The notes: generated by a model not told the origin, from the sequence alone. 64,000 nt of DNA from Streptomyces sp. NBC_01471 (GCF_041438865.1 NZ_CP109450.1:5520501-5584500); one strand, 5' to 3'; shown: positions 25,997 to 35,938, counted from the first letter of the stretch. Translations and numbers: made by a program.

Positions 25997-26953
25997 TCAG
26001 GCGTTGCCGCGCCCCGGGGCGCCCAGGGTGTCGAGGCCCTGGTACGTCACCCCGGTGAGCTGCTCGGACGCCGTCCAGAGCCGCTCACCCGCCACGTCGT
26101 TCGTCGTCCACTTCATCCGCAGGGACGGGCCGGGGGTTCCGCGCCAGCCCAGGAACCTCGGTCCGGTGAAGGAATCCGGCAGGACGCAGGGTGCGGTGGC
26201 GGCGTAGAGCGTGGGCAGCGCACCGGTCTCGGCCGGCTGGGCGAACACCCGGTTGCCCAGTTCCGCAAGCCGCTCGGCCCCCTTGCGGCCCTCCATCTTC
26301 GCCCCGGCCGTCTGGAGGTTGGTGGCCGCGTACCCGGGGTGCGAAGCGGCCGCGACGAGGCCGGACCCGACCGTGGCGAGGCGTCGTGTCAGTTCGTGGA
26401 CGAAGAGGAGATTCGCCGTCTTGGAGCGGCCGTAGGCGATCCAACGGCGGTAGTTCCGCTCGCTGTTGAGGTCGTCGATGTCGATATTGGCGACGGCGTG
26501 GAGGCCACTGGACAGGCTCACCACCCGGGCGCCCGGTGTGGCCAGCAGCTTCGGGATCAGCAGCCCGGTCAGGGCGAAATGCCCGAGATGGTTCACGCCG
26601 AACTGCGTCTCGAACCCGTCGGTTGTCGTCCCGTACGGCAGGGCCATGACGCCCGCGTTGTTGATGAGCAGATCGAGGCGCTCGGCCCGGACGGCGGACG
26701 CGAACTCCCGGACGGACGACAGGTCCGCGAGGTCCAGTCGTACGAACTCGACCTCTGCGTCCGGGACGTCGCCCCGGATCACGGCCTCCGCCTCCTGGCC
26801 GCGCACCTCGCTGCGGCAGGCGAGGATCACCCGTGCGCCCCGCCGGGCCAGCTCACGTGCGGTGACGAGGCCGATGCCGCTGTTGGCACCGGTGACCACC
26901 GCGGTGCGCCCGCTCTGGTCGGGGATGTCGCTCGCGTTCCAGCCCTTGGTCAT
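25997..26953 (-). CDS. Short-chain dehydrogenase/reductase (retinol dehydrogenase-like)
   Basis: 318 aa NAD(P)-dependent Rossmann enzyme. Cofactor motif TGANSGIG at about 21-28, LLINNAGVMALP, the FGVNHLGHFALTGLL helix and catalytic AYGRSKTANLLF (YxxxK) are all present, as in the RDH/WWOX-like SDR group. ATG 26953. Immediately upstream on the same strand is the remnant of a different SDR gene. Substrate unknown. Confidence 0.9.
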   Translation of the reverse strand: MTKGWNASDIPDQSGRTAVVTGANSGIGLVTARELARRGARVILACRSEVRGQEAEAVIRGDVPDAEVEFVRLDLADLSSVREFASAVRAERLDLLINNAGVMALPYGTTTDGFETQFGVNHLGHFALTGLLIPKLLATPGARVVSLSSGLHAVANIDIDDLNSERNYRRWIAYGRSKTANLLFVHELTRRLATVGSGLVAAASHPGYAATNLQTAGAKMEGRKGAERLAELGNRVFAQPAETGALPTLYAATAPCVLPDSFTGPRFLGWRGTPGPSLRMKWTTNDVAGERLWTASEQLTGVTYQGLDTLGAPGRGNA

Positions 26954-26980
26954 GATTCCAGCGTACGACCGGGGCCACGG

Positions 26981-27127
26981 TCAGGCAGCCGCTCCACCGT
27001 CGAGCACCGTAGGGGTCCGCCCCGGCCACGGCCGCGGCGTCCTGCGAGGCCGGATGGAGCACGGCCGCCGCGACCTCGGCGGTGGACGCGACCCGGCCGA
27101 GCGGCGACTGCCCCTTCAGCTGTCCGG
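26981..27127 (-). pseudogene. C-terminal remnant of a second SDR gene
   Basis: The minus strand reads LKGQSPLGRVASTAEVAAAV followed by LHPASQDAAAVAGAD, the standard SDR C-terminus; then the frame must shift to read TVLDGGAAA and a TGA at 26981-26983. No N-terminal part is present, because the frame abuts the stop of the neighbouring binding-protein-like gene at 27133. A decayed fragment. Confidence 0.7.
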
Positions 27128-27132
27128 GAGGG

Positions 27133-27855
27133 CTATGCGGGCGGGGCGACCAAGGTGTCCGATTGCTGTGCGCGCCGCAGTGCGTCCGCGACGAAGCCGG
27201 CGGCCTTCAGTTCCTCGACGAGATCCCGGAGGAACCGGACCGTCTCCGGCCGACGGGCCCTGGTCGTGCCCACCGCCTGCCGGATCTCCATGAACCGGTC
27301 CTCGATCAGCCGGACTTCGGGGTGGTTCGCGGCGTACGCGGTCATCGGCTGCCTGATCCCAGCCGCGGCCTCCAGGCCCTGGGTGCGGAACTCGTCGACC
27401 CCCTCCTCCCCCCGTGCGACGCTCGCGTACTGAAGGGTGCGGGTGAGGAACAGGTCGTAGGCCGAACCGCGCTTCACGCCGATGCGTACGCCTGCCCGGT
27501 CGACGTCGGCGGCCGTGGTGAAGGCCGATGTGCGGGGCACGGCGAAGACGCCCTCGATCACGACGTACGGGGCGGTGAAGGCGACCTCGGCCTCCCGTGC
27601 CGGTTCGACGGCCAGGAAGCAGATGTCGGCCCGGTCCGCCGCCATCGCCTCGTACGACTTCCGTGCCGCGTCGAAGCAGAGGAGTTCCACCGGCACCTCC
27701 AGCCGGGCGCCGATCTCCCGCGCGATGTCCACCGTGACCCCGGCGGGCGCGGTCGGCAGGCCCTGGGCCAGTACCGGATTGCCCAGATTGATCGAGGCCC
27801 GCAACGCGCCGGTGGGCGCCAGATCCTGGGCGATGGCAGCAGTGGTGATGCTCAT
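27133..27855 (-). CDS. PBP-II-like substrate-binding-domain protein without signal peptide
   Basis: 240 aa. The fold of amino-acid-type periplasmic binding proteins is recognisable: SINLGNPVLAQG, GVTVDIAREIGARLEVPVEL, DICFLAVEPAREAEVAFTAP, GVRIGVKRGSAYDLFLTR. No signal peptide or lipobox precedes it, so it is probably cytoplasmic and not a transporter subunit, perhaps a sensor-like or enzymatic derivative. ATG 27855. Function unknown. Confidence 0.75.
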   Translation of the reverse strand: MSITTAAIAQDLAPTGALRASINLGNPVLAQGLPTAPAGVTVDIAREIGARLEVPVELLCFDAARKSYEAMAADRADICFLAVEPAREAEVAFTAPYVVIEGVFAVPRTSAFTTAADVDRAGVRIGVKRGSAYDLFLTRTLQYASVARGEEGVDEFRTQGLEAAAGIRQPMTAYAANHPEVRLIEDRFMEIRQAVGTTRARRPETVRFLRDLVEELKAAGFVADALRRAQQSDTLVAPPA

Positions 27856-27954
27856 GCGGCGGAGTGTAGGGCACCCTCGCGGCCGGCCGGCCGCGAGGTC
27901 GTGCGGGACGGCAGGGCCGGGATCCGTCCGCTGTGGCGGGCGTCGGCATCGCGA

Positions 27955-28725
27955 CTACGCCAGCGCCGGGATCTCTTCCCATGGTGTTGACGCGTAGACC
28001 TCCGCCACCCGCCGCATCAGCTCCTCGTCGACCATGAACTCCGTGGAGTCGATCCGGTGCACCGGGCTGATGCCCTGCGAGTTGGTCACGAAGGCCGACC
28101 GGTACGCGCCCAGGTCGCCCAGCGTCACCCGGCGGCGTGCCGACGGCAGACCCGGCCCGATCAGTGCCATGGTGATCCCGGTCAGCGCGGGCGCGTCCGG
28201 CCAGACCACCGAAGTGCCGTCCCAGAAGGCGATGTTGGTGACCGCCCCCTCCGAGACCACCCCGCCGGGGCCGGTCAGCAGCGCGCCGTCGAAGCCCGCA
28301 CGGACAGCGGCCCTGCCGTAGTGGATCTGGGCGAAACCGCCGAGGTGCTTGATGTGGGGAACCGGCCGCTGGTACGGGACGGACATCAGGCTCAGCGGTT
28401 CACCGGACGGTGCGGCGGGCGGCCGCACGGTGACCGTGACGGTGGCGGCCTCGTCCCCGTCGGGCCAGTGCACGTACACCCGCGTCGACGCGTCCCGTAC
28501 GCCCGCCCCCTCCAGCGCGTGCCGGATCAGGCGGCGGACGTGGCCGCCGTCGAGCCCCGCGCCGAACAGTTCGCGGGTCGCCGAATCCAGCCTGGCCAGA
28601 TGCCGAGCGAGGCCGCGTACCCGGTAGTCGCTGACCTGCATGGCGGTGAAATGGCCGTAGTTGAGGAAGGCGGGTGTGCTGAGGGACGTGTCGGTGACGG
28701 GCCGGCCGTCGATCTCGATATGCAT
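27955..28725 (-). CDS. PLP-dependent aminotransferase class IV
   Basis: 256 aa of the aminodeoxychorismate lyase/branched-chain aminotransferase fold type IV. It starts MHIEIDGRPV; the region around HIKHLGGFAQIHYGRAAVRA carries the PLP Lys, and VVSEGAVTNIAFWDG followed by PALTGITM is the cofactor-phosphate loop. ATG 28725. Substrate uncertain; homologues are commonly called aminotransferase IV or ADC lyase. Confidence 0.85.
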   Translation of the reverse strand: MHIEIDGRPVTDTSLSTPAFLNYGHFTAMQVSDYRVRGLARHLARLDSATRELFGAGLDGGHVRRLIRHALEGAGVRDASTRVYVHWPDGDEAATVTVTVRPPAAPSGEPLSLMSVPYQRPVPHIKHLGGFAQIHYGRAAVRAGFDGALLTGPGGVVSEGAVTNIAFWDGTSVVWPDAPALTGITMALIGPGLPSARRRVTLGDLGAYRSAFVTNSQGISPVHRIDSTEFMVDEELMRRVAEVYASTPWEEIPALA

Positions 28726-28828
28726 GGGATCACGGTACGGAGGGGGGCGTCCGCACGGACCGGTTTGGCCGGCTGGACCAGCTGGACCGGTTGGAGGGGG
28801 TTGGGAGGGGCGGATGCGCGACGCTTGA

Positions 28829-28846
28829 CCTCAATCATGGTTGAGG
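28829..28846. promoter_or_regulatory. SoxR-box-like palindrome before the FMN reductase
   Basis: CCTCAA-N6-TTGAGG, 18 bp, with a TTGACC hexamer overlapping at 28825. The spacing and arms match the SoxR box (E. coli soxS CCTCAAGTTAACTTGAGG). From memory, S. coelicolor SoxR controls a flavin-reductase-like gene in this chromosomal area (SCO2478). Confidence 0.65.
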
Positions 28847-28861
28847 TAAGAGGCTCTGGTC

Positions 28862-29452
28862 ATGGACATCACCACGCGCCCCTTGAAGCTGACCGTCGTC
28901 ATCGCCAGCAATCGCACCGGCCGTTTCGGCCCCACCGTCGCCGACTGGTTCCTCTCCCGTGCACGGCTCCGTGAAGACCTCGCCGTCGAAGTACTCGACC
29001 TCGCCGATGTCGAGCTGCCCACCGTGCTCTCCTTCAATCCGCCGCCCGCGGTGCGCGACGTGCTCGACCGGGTCAGCCCGCAGCTGGAGTCCGCCGACGC
29101 CTTCGTGGTCCTGACCCCCGAGTACAACCATTCCTTCCCCGCGTCCCTCAAGAACCTCATCGACTGGCACTACGGCCAGTGGCAGGCCAAACCGGTCGCG
29201 TTCGTCTCGTACGGCGGGATCTCCGGCGGGCTGCGCGCGGTCGAACAGCTCCGGCAGGTCTTCGCCGAGCTGCACGCGGTCACCGTCCGCGACACGGTGA
29301 GCTTCCACAACGCACACGGCCACTTCGACGAGGACGGCACCCACAAGGACCCCGAAGCGCCCGACGGGGCGGCCAAGGTCATGCTCGACCAGCTCGTCTG
29401 GTGGGGGCTGGCGCTGCGGGACGCGAAGGCGGTCCGCCCGTACGGGAAGTGA
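28862..29452 (+). CDS. NAD(P)H-dependent FMN reductase
   Basis: 196 aa flavodoxin-like reductase. KLTVVIASNRTGRFGPTVAD is the phosphate-binding start of the flavodoxin fold, VLTPEYNHSFPASLKNLIDW the family signature and FVSYGGISGGLRAVEQLR the third loop. ATG 28862 lies 15 bp past the SoxR-like box. Probably induced by redox-active compounds and reduces quinones or flavins (inference from the box and family). Confidence 0.9.
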   Translation: MDITTRPLKLTVVIASNRTGRFGPTVADWFLSRARLREDLAVEVLDLADVELPTVLSFNPPPAVRDVLDRVSPQLESADAFVVLTPEYNHSFPASLKNLIDWHYGQWQAKPVAFVSYGGISGGLRAVEQLRQVFAELHAVTVRDTVSFHNAHGHFDEDGTHKDPEAPDGAAKVMLDQLVWWGLALRDAKAVRPYGK

Positions 29453-29479
29453 CGAGGCCGGGCGGTGCGGGCCCGGCCG

Positions 29480-30199
29480 TCAGCGTTCGCCCAGCGCCCG
29501 CGCCACACCCTTCTCGCGGGGGCCGAGGAAGTGCGGGTCGGGCCGGAACGCCACGTCCAGGGCCGCCTTCCCCGCCGCCAGGATCTCGCGGGCGCCGCCG
29601 TAGTACCAGGTCACGTCGTGCGGGTCGGAGGCACCGACCCCGTACGACTCGATACCGGCCGACCGGCACAGCGCGATGGCCCTGCGGAGGTGGAAACCCT
29701 GGCTGACCAGGACGGCCCGCCGGACCCCGAACACCTTCCTGGCCCGGACGCACGAGTCCCAGGTGTCGAAACCGGCGAAGTCGCTGACCACTTTCCCGCC
29801 CGGCACCCCGTGCCGTACGAGATAGGCCCGCATCGCGTCCGGTTCGTCGTAGTCGGTCCGGCTGTTGTCACCGGTGACCAGGACCACCTTCACCGTGCCC
29901 GCCCGGTACAGACCGGCGGCGGCGTCGAGCCGGTGCGCGAGGTACGGCGAGGGACGGCCCTCCCACAGACCCGCCCCGAAGACCACGGCGACATCGGCCG
30001 GGGGCACGTCGGCCGCCGACCGCACCCGGTCGCTCGCGACGGCGAACATCCAGGTGGCAGGGGCGAGCGCCAGGACACAGCCGAGCATGACGGCCTGCAC
30101 GGCGCGGCGCCGGCCGCGCCTGGTCCTCGGCAGCCGCAGCGCGTGCGGCCAGGCGGGCGGGAGCAGCCGTCGTATGCGGGGCAGCGCGGGTGGGTGCAT
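29480..30199 (-). CDS. YdcF/SanA-like membrane-anchored protein (DUF218)
   Basis: 239 aa. A basic N-terminus and one membrane helix (AVMLGCVLALAPATWMFAV) are followed by a DUF218 domain: VAVVFGAGLWEGRPSPYLAH, VVLVTGDNSRTDYDEPDAMR and VLVSQGFHLRRAIALCRSAG. E. coli SanA/YdcF relatives affect envelope integrity; the biochemical role is unknown. ATG 30199. Confidence 0.85.
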   Translation of the reverse strand: MHPPALPRIRRLLPPAWPHALRLPRTRRGRRRAVQAVMLGCVLALAPATWMFAVASDRVRSAADVPPADVAVVFGAGLWEGRPSPYLAHRLDAAAGLYRAGTVKVVLVTGDNSRTDYDEPDAMRAYLVRHGVPGGKVVSDFAGFDTWDSCVRARKVFGVRRAVLVSQGFHLRRAIALCRSAGIESYGVGASDPHDVTWYYGGAREILAAGKAALDVAFRPDPHFLGPREKGVARALGER

Positions 30200-30305
30200 G
30201 GGTGGCCTTCCGACGCCGGACGTGTCGGAAGGTCGGACGCGTACAGGGGCCCATCCGGTTCGCCCGCCCGGCCCCTCGCGCCGGGCCACGCGCACGGCAG
30301 CCGCC

Positions 30306-30893
30306 TCAGCGCAGCGTGTACGTCAGATGGGTCACGCCGTTCCCCTCGATCACCGTGGGGCCCTCCAGCGCGCGCGGCGCGTCCCGCAGGTTGTCGAGGA
30401 AACGCACGCCCGAGCCGAGCAGCAGCGGCACCAGATCGATCTGCAGCTCGTCCAGCAGCCCGGCGTTGATGCACTGCTGGGTGAGTTCGGCGCTGCCGAT
30501 GGTGACCGTCTTCTCACCGGCCGTCGCCCTGGCCTGTGCGACAGCGCTCTCTACCCCGTCGGTGACGAAGGTCAGCGGGGTGTCGGCGCGGGGCCAGCCG
30601 TCCGGGATGCTGTGGCTGACGACGATCACCGGCTTGCCCATGGGGTGCCCGCCGATCCAGCCGCCCGCGTCGTCGAACGTACGCCGTCCGTAGACGAGCA
30701 CACCGGTCTCCGACAGCCCGCGGTTCAGCCGCTGGGCGCTGGCCTCCGACACCTGGAAGGTCATGTCCGGGTCCGCGGTCCTGACCGTGACGTCCCCGGC
30801 GCCGTACCAGCGGAACAGCTGGTCGATCCCGTCGGAGGGGTGGGAGACGAAGCCGTCCAGCGACATGGACATGTTGGCGGTCACCTTGGCCAT
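30306..30893 (-). CDS. Dihydrofolate reductase-like (RibD C-terminal domain) protein
   Basis: 195 aa. MAKVTANMSMSLDGFVSHPS at the start, LVYGRRTFDDAGGW in the middle and IGSAELTQQCINAGLLDELQ with a DLVPLLLGSGVRFL ending are typical of the DHFR/RibD_C family. It probably binds NADPH; true DHFR activity is not implied. ATG 30893 is followed closely upstream by a pentanucleotide repeat. Confidence 0.88.
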   Translation of the reverse strand: MAKVTANMSMSLDGFVSHPSDGIDQLFRWYGAGDVTVRTADPDMTFQVSEASAQRLNRGLSETGVLVYGRRTFDDAGGWIGGHPMGKPVIVVSHSIPDGWPRADTPLTFVTDGVESAVAQARATAGEKTVTIGSAELTQQCINAGLLDELQIDLVPLLLGSGVRFLDNLRDAPRALEGPTVIEGNGVTHLTYTLR

Positions 30894-30960
30894 CGGTTCT
30901 CTCCGCTCTGCTCGGCCGTCTCCCGTTCCACGTTCCTCCGGTACGGACGGTCCGGCGACC

Positions 30961-31015
30961 TGACCTGACCTGACCTGACCTGACCTGACCTGACCTGACC
31001 TGACCGGACCTGACC
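30961..31015 (+). repeat. Pentanucleotide microsatellite (TGACC)n
   Basis: Nine perfect TGACC copies at 30961-31005, then GGACC and TGACC. It lies between the divergent DHFR-like gene and dgt, in the promoter interval. Confidence 0.95.
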
Positions 31016-31136
31016 GGGCCCGACCAGACCCGGCGCCCCGGAGGCTTCGCCCGCGGTCTGCTCCGGCGCCGCGTCCTGAACCGCCGCCTGGCGGGCCCGG
31101 CGGCGTCCGGGGCCCGGGACTCAGTAGTGTCGGAGC

Positions 31137-32456
31137 ATGGAAGGCACCGCGTACACCCCGACCGACTGCGAGCGCTGGGACACCGAGCCGGACAAGAGGC
31201 CGGGCCGTACAGCCTTCCAGCGCGACCGTGCCCGCGTGCTGCACTCCGGTGCGCTGCGCCGGCTCGCGGGCAAGACCCAGGTGGTCACACCGGGCTCGCT
31301 GCCGCAGGCGCGCGGTGCCGTACGGGCGGGGGAGACCCCCTTCCAGATCTGGGACTCCAGCCCCCGCACCCGCCTCACCCACTCCCTGGAATGCGCCCAG
31401 GTCGGCAGGGAACTCGGCGCCGCGCTCGGCTGCGACCCCGATCTCGTGGAGACCGCCTGCCTCGCCCACGACCTGGGCCACCCGCCGTTCGGCCACAACG
31501 GCGAACTGGCGCTCAACGACTTCGCCCGGGACTGCGGCGGCTTCGAGGGCAACGCCCAGTCGCTGCGCCTGCTCACCCGTATCGAACCCAAGCGGTTCGT
31601 CCACTCGGAGACCACCGGCGAGCCGGTCAGCGTCGGCCTGAACCTCACCCGGGCCGCCCTCGACGCGGCCACCAAGTACCCGTGGCCGCGCGGCGCCCAC
31701 CCCACCGAGCCCGGCTCGGTGAAGTTCGGGGTGTACGAGGACGACCTGCCCGTCTTCGACTGGGCCAGGCTCGGCGCCCCGGCCGACCGCAAGTGCTTCG
31801 AGGCCCAGGTCATGGACTGGTCCGACGACGTCGCCTACTCCGTGCACGATGTCGAGGACGGGCTGCACGCCGGGCACATCGAACCCGGCTGTCTGACCTC
31901 CGGGCCGGAGCGGGACGCCATCATGGCGGTGGCCGTCGGCCGTTACGTATCCGGCGACACCGACCCCGCCGAGCTCACCGACGCACTCGACGGCCTCCTC
32001 GCCCAGGAGTGGTGGCCGCACGGCTATGACGGAACCGCCGTCGCGCAGGCCCGGCTGAAGGACGCCACCAGCCAGCTCATCGGCCGGTTCTGCCTGGCGG
32101 CCGAGAGTGCGACCCGGGCGTCGTACGGCGCGGGACCGCTCACCAGATACGCGGCGGAACTGGTCGTGCCACGGCGGGCGCGACTGGAGTGCGCCGTCCT
32201 CAAGGCCGTCGCCGACCGCTATGTGATGCAGCGCGAGGAGCAGGAGCGGCTCCGTATCGACCAGCGCGAAGTGCTCGCCGAACTGGCCGAGGCGCTCACG
32301 GCCCGAGCACCCGAAGGGCTCGACCCGCAGTTCCGCGCGCTGTTCGAGGCGGCACCCGGCGACCGCGACCGCAAACGGGTGATCGTCGACCAGATCGCCT
32401 CGCTCACGGACACCTCGGCGCGCTCGCTGCACGCGCGGCTGACCGTCCGTCACTGA
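31137..32456 (+). CDS. dgt: Deoxyguanosinetriphosphate triphosphohydrolase-like HD protein
   Basis: 439 aa. HD-domain residues are visible: [18 protein letters not shown] (His), [16 protein letters not shown] (HD) and, further on, [12 protein letters not shown] (Asp). The N-terminus [20 protein letters not shown] is the nucleotide-binding start of the dGTPase family. It hydrolyses dNTPs to nucleoside and triphosphate. ATG 31137. Located a short distance upstream of dnaG, as is common in actinobacteria. Confidence 0.93.
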   Translation: MEGTAYTPTDCERWDTEPDKRPGRTAFQRDRARVLHSGALRRLAGKTQVVTPGSLPQARGAVRAGETPFQIWDSSPRTRLTHSLECAQVGRELGAALGCDPDLVETACLAHDLGHPPFGHNGELALNDFARDCGGFEGNAQSLRLLTRIEPKRFVHSETTGEPVSVGLNLTRAALDAATKYPWPRGAHPTEPGSVKFGVYEDDLPVFDWARLGAPADRKCFEAQVMDWSDDVAYSVHDVEDGLHAGHIEPGCLTSGPERDAIMAVAVGRYVSGDTDPAELTDALDGLLAQEWWPHGYDGTAVAQARLKDATSQLIGRFCLAAESATRASYGAGPLTRYAAELVVPRRARLECAVLKAVADRYVMQREEQERLRIDQREVLAELAEALTARAPEGLDPQFRALFEAAPGDRDRKRVIVDQIASLTDTSARSLHARLTVRH

Positions 32457-32617
32457 GGTGACCGTCCGCGGTACGGCCGGGTACGGCTGTCCGCCGCCAT
32501 GCCATCATGACCGGCCATTCCTGACCGTGCGTGAGCCTCAACACCTCACACCTCTTCCCCCATCACACTCCGTGCGGGACGCTCGCAAGTGGCGCCAGCA
32601 CTCCAAGGAGGCATCAA

Positions 32618-33880
32618 GTGGTCGACGCACATCTGACGTTCGTCATCATCGGCGGAGGGCTCGCGGGGGCGAAGGCCGCCGAAACGCTCCGCACCGAAGG
32701 GTTCGCGGGCCGCGTGATCCTCATCGGTGACGAGCGCGACCACCCCTACGAACGCCCGCCCCTGTCGAAGGGGTTCCTGTCGGGCAAGGACGAGCGCGAC
32801 AGCGTCTACGTCCACGAGACCGCCTGGTACGCGCAGGCCGACATCGAGCTCCACCTGGGACAGACCGTCGTCTCCATCGACCGTGCCGTCAAGGTGGTAC
32901 GCCTCGGTGACGACACGGCCATCCACTACGACAAACTGCTGCTGGCGACCGGCGCCGAGCCGCACCGCCTCGACATCCCCGGCACCGGACTCGCGGGCGT
33001 GCACCACCTGCGCAGGCTCGCCCACGCCGACCGGCTGCGGAACGTCCTGGCCTCACTCGGCCGGGACAACGGCCACCTGGTGATCGCGGGAGCGGGCTGG
33101 ATCGGCCTGGAGGTCGCGGCGGCCGCGCGCGGCTACGGGGCCGAGGTCACCGTCGTCGAACCGCACCAGACCCCGCTGCACGCGGTCATCGGGCCGGAGC
33201 TCGGCCAGATCTTCACCGACCTGCACGCCGAGCACGGTGTCCGCTTCCACTTCGGCGCCCGCCTCACCGAGATCACCGGCCAGGACGGCATGGTCCTGGC
33301 CGTCCAGACCGACGACGGCGAGGAGCACCCGGCGCACGACGTGCTCGCCGCGATCGGCGCGGCCCCCCGTGTCTCCCTCGCCGAGGCAGCGGGGCTGGAA
33401 CTCGTCGACCGGGCGGACGGCGGCGGTATCGCCGTCGACTCCTCGCTGCGCACCTCCGACCCGGACATCTACGCGGCGGGCGACGTCGCGGCGGCCCGGC
33501 ACCCGCTGCTCGGCACCCGGCTGCGCGTCGAGCACTGGGCGAACGCGCTCAACGGCGGCCCGGCGGCGGCCCGCGCGATGCTCGGCCAAGGCGTGGCGTA
33601 CGACCGGATCCCGTACTTCTTCTCCGACCAGTACGACCTGGGCCTGGAGTACTCGGGATGGGCGCCGCCCGGCTCGTACGACCAGGTGCTCATCCGGGGC
33701 GACGCGGGGAAGCGGCAGTTCATCGCCTTCTGGATGAAGGACGGGCGGCTGCTGGCCGGGATGAACGTCAATGTGTGGGACGTCACCGAACAGCTCCAGC
33801 GGCTGATCCGCTCCGGCGCGACGCTGGACCCGGAGGCGCTCGCCGACCCGTCGGTCGACCTGGCCACGCTGGGCACCTGA
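32618..33880 (+). CDS. FAD-dependent pyridine-nucleotide oxidoreductase (ferredoxin reductase-like)
   Basis: 420 aa. Two Rossmann folds: FVIIGGGLAGAKAAETLR binds FAD near the start and LVIAGAGWIGLEVAAAA binds NAD(P)H near 150. SSLRTSDPDIYAAGDVAAAR is the second FAD contact; a reductase C-terminal domain (YFFSDQYDLGLEYSGW) completes it. GTG 32618 follows AAGGAGG by 7 nt, which decides the start. Probably passes electrons to a ferredoxin or Rieske protein; partner unknown. Confidence 0.92.
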   Translation: MVDAHLTFVIIGGGLAGAKAAETLRTEGFAGRVILIGDERDHPYERPPLSKGFLSGKDERDSVYVHETAWYAQADIELHLGQTVVSIDRAVKVVRLGDDTAIHYDKLLLATGAEPHRLDIPGTGLAGVHHLRRLAHADRLRNVLASLGRDNGHLVIAGAGWIGLEVAAAARGYGAEVTVVEPHQTPLHAVIGPELGQIFTDLHAEHGVRFHFGARLTEITGQDGMVLAVQTDDGEEHPAHDVLAAIGAAPRVSLAEAAGLELVDRADGGGIAVDSSLRTSDPDIYAAGDVAAARHPLLGTRLRVEHWANALNGGPAAARAMLGQGVAYDRIPYFFSDQYDLGLEYSGWAPPGSYDQVLIRGDAGKRQFIAFWMKDGRLLAGMNVNVWDVTEQLQRLIRSGATLDPEALADPSVDLATLGT

Positions 33881-34036
33881 GGCCGGGCGGGGCAGGAGGG
33901 GCGGCGGTCCGGCAGCCGGGGCAGGCGGGGCCGGGCCGCCCCCGGCCCGCCCGGGCGGCGGTCCGGCGCCGGGCGGGCCGCCGGTCGGGCGGGCAGGCCC
34001 GCACGGAGTGTCCGAGCCGGACCGTAGACTTCACCC
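33881..34036 (+). other. Very GC-rich spacer before dnaG
   Basis: 156 bp of overlapping GGCCGGGC/GCCCGGCC runs that can fold into several stems; no T tract and no clear terminator. Contains the dnaG promoter near its end. Confidence 0.4.
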
Positions 34037-35938
34037 GTGGCAGGCAGGATCAACGATGACGACGTGAAGGCGGTCCGGGACGCGGTCCCGATCGACGCCG
34101 TCGTGTCCGAGTACCTCCAGCTGCGGAACGGGGGCGGCGGGAACCTCAAGGGCCTCTGCCCCTTCCACGACGAGAAGTCCCCCTCCTTCCAGGTGAGCCC
34201 GGCCAAGGGCCTCTTCCACTGCTTCGGCTGCCAGGAGGGCGGGGACACCCTCGCCTTCATCATGAAGATCGACCACCTCTCGTTCAGCGAGGCGGTCGAG
34301 CGCCTCGCGGGCACGGCGGGCATCACCCTCCGGTACGAGGAGGGCGGCTACACCCCCAACAGCCAGCGCGGCGAGCGCATCCGGCTGGTCGAGGCGCACA
34401 AGGCGGCCGCGCAGTTCTACGTCGAGCAGCTCGCCGGCGCCGAGGCCGAGATCGGCCGGAAGTTCCTCGCCGAGCGCGGTTTCGACCAGGCCGCCGCCAC
34501 GCATTTCAGCGTCGGCTACAGCCCCGCGGGCTGGGACCACCTGACCCGCTACCTGCGCGGCAAGGGCTTCTCCGACAAGGAGCTCATCACCTCCGGCCTC
34601 TCCCAGGAGGCGCGCGGCGGCAAGCCCATCGACCGCTTCCGCGGCCGGCTGATGTGGCCGATCCGCGACATCAGCGGCGAGGTCGTCGGCTTCGGCGCGC
34701 GCAAGCTCCGCGACGACGACAACGGGCCGAAGTACCTCAACACCCCCGAGACCTCGATCTACAAGAAGTCCCAGGTCCTCTACGGAATCGACCTGGCCAA
34801 GAAGGACATCGCCAAGTCGAGCAGGGCCGTCGTCGTCGAGGGGTACACCGACGTCATGGCCTGCCACCTGGCCGGTGTGACCACCGCGGTCGCCACCTGC
34901 GGCACGGCCTTCGGCACCGACCACATCAAGATCCTCCGCCGTCTGCTGATGGACAACGGCAGCGCCCGTGTGATCTTCACCTTCGACGGTGACGCGGCCG
35001 GGCAGAAGGCCGCCCTGCGGGCCTTCGAGGACGACCAGAAGTTCGCAGCCGAGACCTACATCGCCATCGCCCCCGACGGGATGGACCCCTGCGATCTGCG
35101 GCTCGCGCAGGGCGACGAGTCCGTGCGCGGCCTGGTCGAACCCCGCACCCCGCTCTTCGAGTTCGCGCTCCGTCAGATCATCTCGCGCTACGACCTGGAG
35201 ACCCCGGCGGGCCGGGCGGCGGCGCTCGACGAGGCCGCGCCGGTGGTGGCCCGGATCAAGAACAGCGCCTCGCAGCACGAGGTCGCCGTGCAGCTGGCCG
35301 GCATGGTCGGCATCCTCGACACCCAGTTCGTGGTCAAGCGCATCAGCCAGCTCGCGCAGTGGGCCCGCGGAAGGGGCAACGCACCGGGGCCCTCGCGCGG
35401 CGGCCGCCCCCCGCAGCAGACCGAGGCGCCACGCCCCCCGTCGAGCGGCCCCGCGCTGAACCTCCGCAGCCCCGCCCACCGCACCGAACGCGAGCTGCTG
35501 AAGCTGGCGCTCCAGCGCCCCGAGCTGGTCTCCCCGGCCTTCGACGCCTACGGGGCCGACGAGTTCACCGCCCCGCCGTACGCCGCCGTACGCGAGGCGA
35601 TCATGGAGGCGGGCGGCGCCGAGGAGGGCATCACCGACTCCTTCGAGTACCTCACCCGGGTCCGCGCGGCGGCGCCGAACGACACGGCCCGGGCCGTGGT
35701 CACCGAGCTGGCCGTGGAGCCGATCATGCGCCGCACGGTCGACGAGCTGTACGCGGGCGAGCAGCTGGTCCACGTCCGGCTGCGCGCGGTCGACCGCCGG
35801 ATCGCGGACGTCCAGGGCACGCTGGCGCGGGCCTCCACACAGGGCGACGCGGAGCAGTACGCGGCGGTCCAGAGCGAGTTGTGGACCCTCCAGCAGTACG
35901 GCCAGTCCCTGCGCAACCACGGCGCCGCCGCGCTCTGA
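34037..35938 (+). CDS. dnaG: DNA primase
   Basis: 633 aa primase synthesising RNA primers at the replication fork. CHC2 zinc site Cys41, His44, Cys62, Cys65 ([10 protein letters not shown] ... HCFGC), catalytic core beginning about 120, Toprim motif [13 protein letters not shown] and [12 protein letters not shown], and a C-terminal helicase-binding region. GTG 34037. Complete, with no anomalies. Confidence 0.97.
   Translation: MAGRINDDDVKAVRDAVPIDAVVSEYLQLRNGGGGNLKGLCPFHDEKSPSFQVSPAKGLFHCFGCQEGGDTLAFIMKIDHLSFSEAVERLAGTAGITLRYEEGGYTPNSQRGERIRLVEAHKAAAQFYVEQLAGAEAEIGRKFLAERGFDQAAATHFSVGYSPAGWDHLTRYLRGKGFSDKELITSGLSQEARGGKPIDRFRGRLMWPIRDISGEVVGFGARKLRDDDNGPKYLNTPETSIYKKSQVLYGIDLAKKDIAKSSRAVVVEGYTDVMACHLAGVTTAVATCGTAFGTDHIKILRRLLMDNGSARVIFTFDGDAAGQKAALRAFEDDQKFAAETYIAIAPDGMDPCDLRLAQGDESVRGLVEPRTPLFEFALRQIISRYDLETPAGRAAALDEAAPVVARIKNSASQHEVAVQLAGMVGILDTQFVVKRISQLAQWARGRGNAPGPSRGGRPPQQTEAPRPPSSGPALNLRSPAHRTERELLKLALQRPELVSPAFDAYGADEFTAPPYAAVREAIMEAGGAEEGITDSFEYLTRVRAAAPNDTARAVVTELAVEPIMRRTVDELYAGEQLVHVRLRAVDRRIADVQGTLARASTQGDAEQYAAVQSELWTLQQYGQSLRNHGAAAL

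Noticed and set aside
30961-31015. Short tandem repeats as a CRISPR array
   Set aside because: Units are 5 bp with no spacers and there are no cas genes; a microsatellite.
33881-34036. GC-rich stems before dnaG as a terminator or riboswitch
   Set aside because: Many alternative GC pairings, no conserved loop and no T tract; cannot be distinguished from base-composition effects.
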